Positions 13,429 to 14,216 of a DNA stretch of 14,216 nt are shown here, one piece after another. The stretch is taken from positions 1-14,216 of the forward strand of contig WFVK01000009.1 of assembly GCA_015491705.1 (NCBI GenBank), written 5' to 3'. Positions within the stretch are counted from its first letter, which is position 1; every line of letters begins with the position of its first letter. The position numbers and the translations under genes were made by a program. This DNA is from Nitrospirota bacterium. Lineage in GTDB: Bacteria; Nitrospirota; Thermodesulfovibrionia; UBA6902. The notes below the pieces were generated by a model. That model saw only the letters and a list, made by a program, of their open reading frames with translations, was not told where the DNA came from and made no database searches.

Positions 13429-14049
13429 ATGCTGATACTGTCTTTTGACAAAAACAGTCCTGAACTGATCAGGTCTGAAGCGCTGAAGGTGCTTGAGAAA
13501 GGCGGCATCGTGGCATATGCCACGGAGAGTTTTTACGCCCTTGGCGTCCCGGCAACAGATGAAGAGGCGCTTGAACGTCTCTTCGGGCTCAAGAAAAGAC
13601 CTGCTGAAAAACCCCTCCCCGTAATTATCGGTGACACCATGACACTTAAATCCATAGTAAAAGACATTCCGGTGAGGGCCGGGGAATTGATGGAGAAATA
13701 CTGGCCCGGGCCCCTGACGATTGTATTTCCCGCCGCGGACGCCGTCCCGGCACTGCTTACAGCCGGCACGGGCAAGGTAGCGGCAAGGATCCCCGGGGAG
13801 AGCACCGCGCTTTTTCTGGCCCGCGGTCTCAGACTGCCCCTGACCGCCACGAGCGCCAACCCCTCATCACAGCCGCCTGCCGAAACGCCGGGGCAGGTCA
13901 TGGATTATTTCGGGGATAGAGTGGACCTGATTATTGACACCGGAAGATCACCCGGCGGCAGGCCTTCCACAATCATAGATGTCACCGTTGTCCCCGCGCG
14001 GATTTTAAGGGCTGGAAGCGTACGCCTGGAGGAGAGACTTTATTTTTAA
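13429..14049 (+). CDS. tsaC: TsaC/Sua5 (YrdC) L-threonylcarbamoyladenylate synthase
   Basis: YrdC-domain proteins make threonylcarbamoyl-AMP from threonine, bicarbonate and ATP, the first step of the universal t6A tRNA modification. The 206-residue product has only the YrdC domain, without the Sua5 extension, so it is TsaC-type. Motifs present: KKRPAEKPLPVII (55-67, with the conserved Lys and Arg), YWPGPLT (91-97), ATSANPSS (140-147) and STIIDV (180-185). The usual P-T-x-T-x-YGLG is here ATESFYALG (31-39), a divergent version. I chose ATG 13429: the frame is open back to ATG 13381, but those 16 codons are repeat sequence encoding MLHKSGSGACRNALFR, and no ribosome binding site precedes either. 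Its threonine substrate is made by genes in the same window, though they are not co-transcribed. Confidence 0.92.
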   Translation: MLILSFDKNSPELIRSEALKVLEKGGIVAYATESFYALGVPATDEEALERLFGLKKRPAEKPLPVIIGDTMTLKSIVKDIPVRAGELMEKYWPGPLTIVFPAADAVPALLTAGTGKVAARIPGESTALFLARGLRLPLTATSANPSSQPPAETPGQVMDYFGDRVDLIIDTGRSPGGRPSTIIDVTVVPARILRAGSVRLEERLYF

Positions 14050-14061
14050 TGCTGCTGTAAT

Positions 14062-14216
14062 GTTAACCTTAACGTTGCATAAACCGGCTGGAGAGCCCGC
14101 CGTAAAACCCTGTTTGAGGTTCAGGGGTTAGCTGGTTCAGGGTTCAAGGGTTATAAGGCGAAGGAAATTACTCCTCCCCTTAAGTTAAGGGGAGGCCGGG
14201 AGGGGTTACTTTATAA
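14062..14216 (+). repeat. GTTGCATAA hairpin repeat, copy G (runs off the window)
   Basis: GTTAACCTTAACGTTGCATA is followed by stem GGCTGG / CCCGCC with one mismatch and an AGAG loop. Next come CGTAAAACCCTG...CAGGGG and AGCTGGTTCAGGGTTCAAGG, closely matching copy C. Then it has a perfect 11-base palindrome, CCTCCCCTTAA (14173-14183) / TTAAGGGGAGG (14185-14195), also present imperfectly in copy B. The right end is beyond the window. Confidence 0.7.

Noticed and set aside
14173..14195. Intrinsic terminator for tsaC
   Set aside because: The 11-base palindrome is perfect but no T-run follows, and the same module lies inside repeat copy B, so it is better explained as part of the repeat.
1938..14216. 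CRISPR array
   Set aside because: Repeats are far apart, variable in length and imperfect, with genes rather than spacers between them, and there are no cas genes.

Overview
The window looks like a piece of chromosome from a Gram-negative, probably anaerobic or chemolithotrophic bacterium. The style of the amino-acid genes and of the intergenic repeats suggests Nitrospirota or a deltaproteobacterial group, but that placement is a guess: there is no rRNA or other marker gene here. Genes are moderately GC-rich and tightly packed. There is no CRISPR array, transposase, prophage gene or tRNA that I can support.

Layout. Left part (1-3012): an AT-rich leader, cutA (+), a small unknown gene (-), a YacP/NYN nuclease-like gene (-), and lipA (+), which makes the lipoyl cofactor. 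A 535-base gap (3013-3547) holds two different repeat elements. Central part (3548-10283, all +): an AlaC-type aminotransferase, homoserine dehydrogenase, a TusA-like sulfur carrier, a ThiF/MoeB-type E1 enzyme, a zinc-finger threonine-synthase-like PLP enzyme, a MoaD/ThiS-like ubiquitin-fold protein, a stand-alone NIL-domain protein, and a canonical threonine synthase. Right part: a protealysin-like M4 metalloprotease with its emfourin-like inhibitor (-, 10293-11702), a YihY-family membrane protein (-), and a TsaC/Sua5 (YrdC) tRNA-modification gene (+) with a good extended -10 promoter.

How the genes work together. The central block combines the homoserine/threonine branch with every part of a protein-thiocarboxylate sulfur relay: TusA (persulfide carrier), an E1 (adenylation of a Gly-Gly C-terminus) and a MoaD-like carrier. 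It also has an extra PLP enzyme of the threonine synthase family, whose relatives act on O-phosphohomoserine. My main hypothesis is that this is a sulfur-carrier-protein-dependent homocysteine (methionine) route in which the ThrC-like enzyme at 7334-8572 uses O-phosphohomoserine. The canonical ThrC at 9216-10283 would make threonine from the same intermediate. This is analogous to CysO-CysM in Mycobacterium and HcyS-MetY in Wolinella, but it is inferred from gene content only.

Repeats. A family of about 80-230 bp elements occurs seven times, with perhaps an eighth degenerate copy. Each starts near a GTTGCATAA motif, followed by a short GC hairpin whose paired bases vary together and then a CCCTG...CAGGG hairpin. 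Every copy points in the direction of the adjacent gene's transcription. This is the second thing in the window worth following up.
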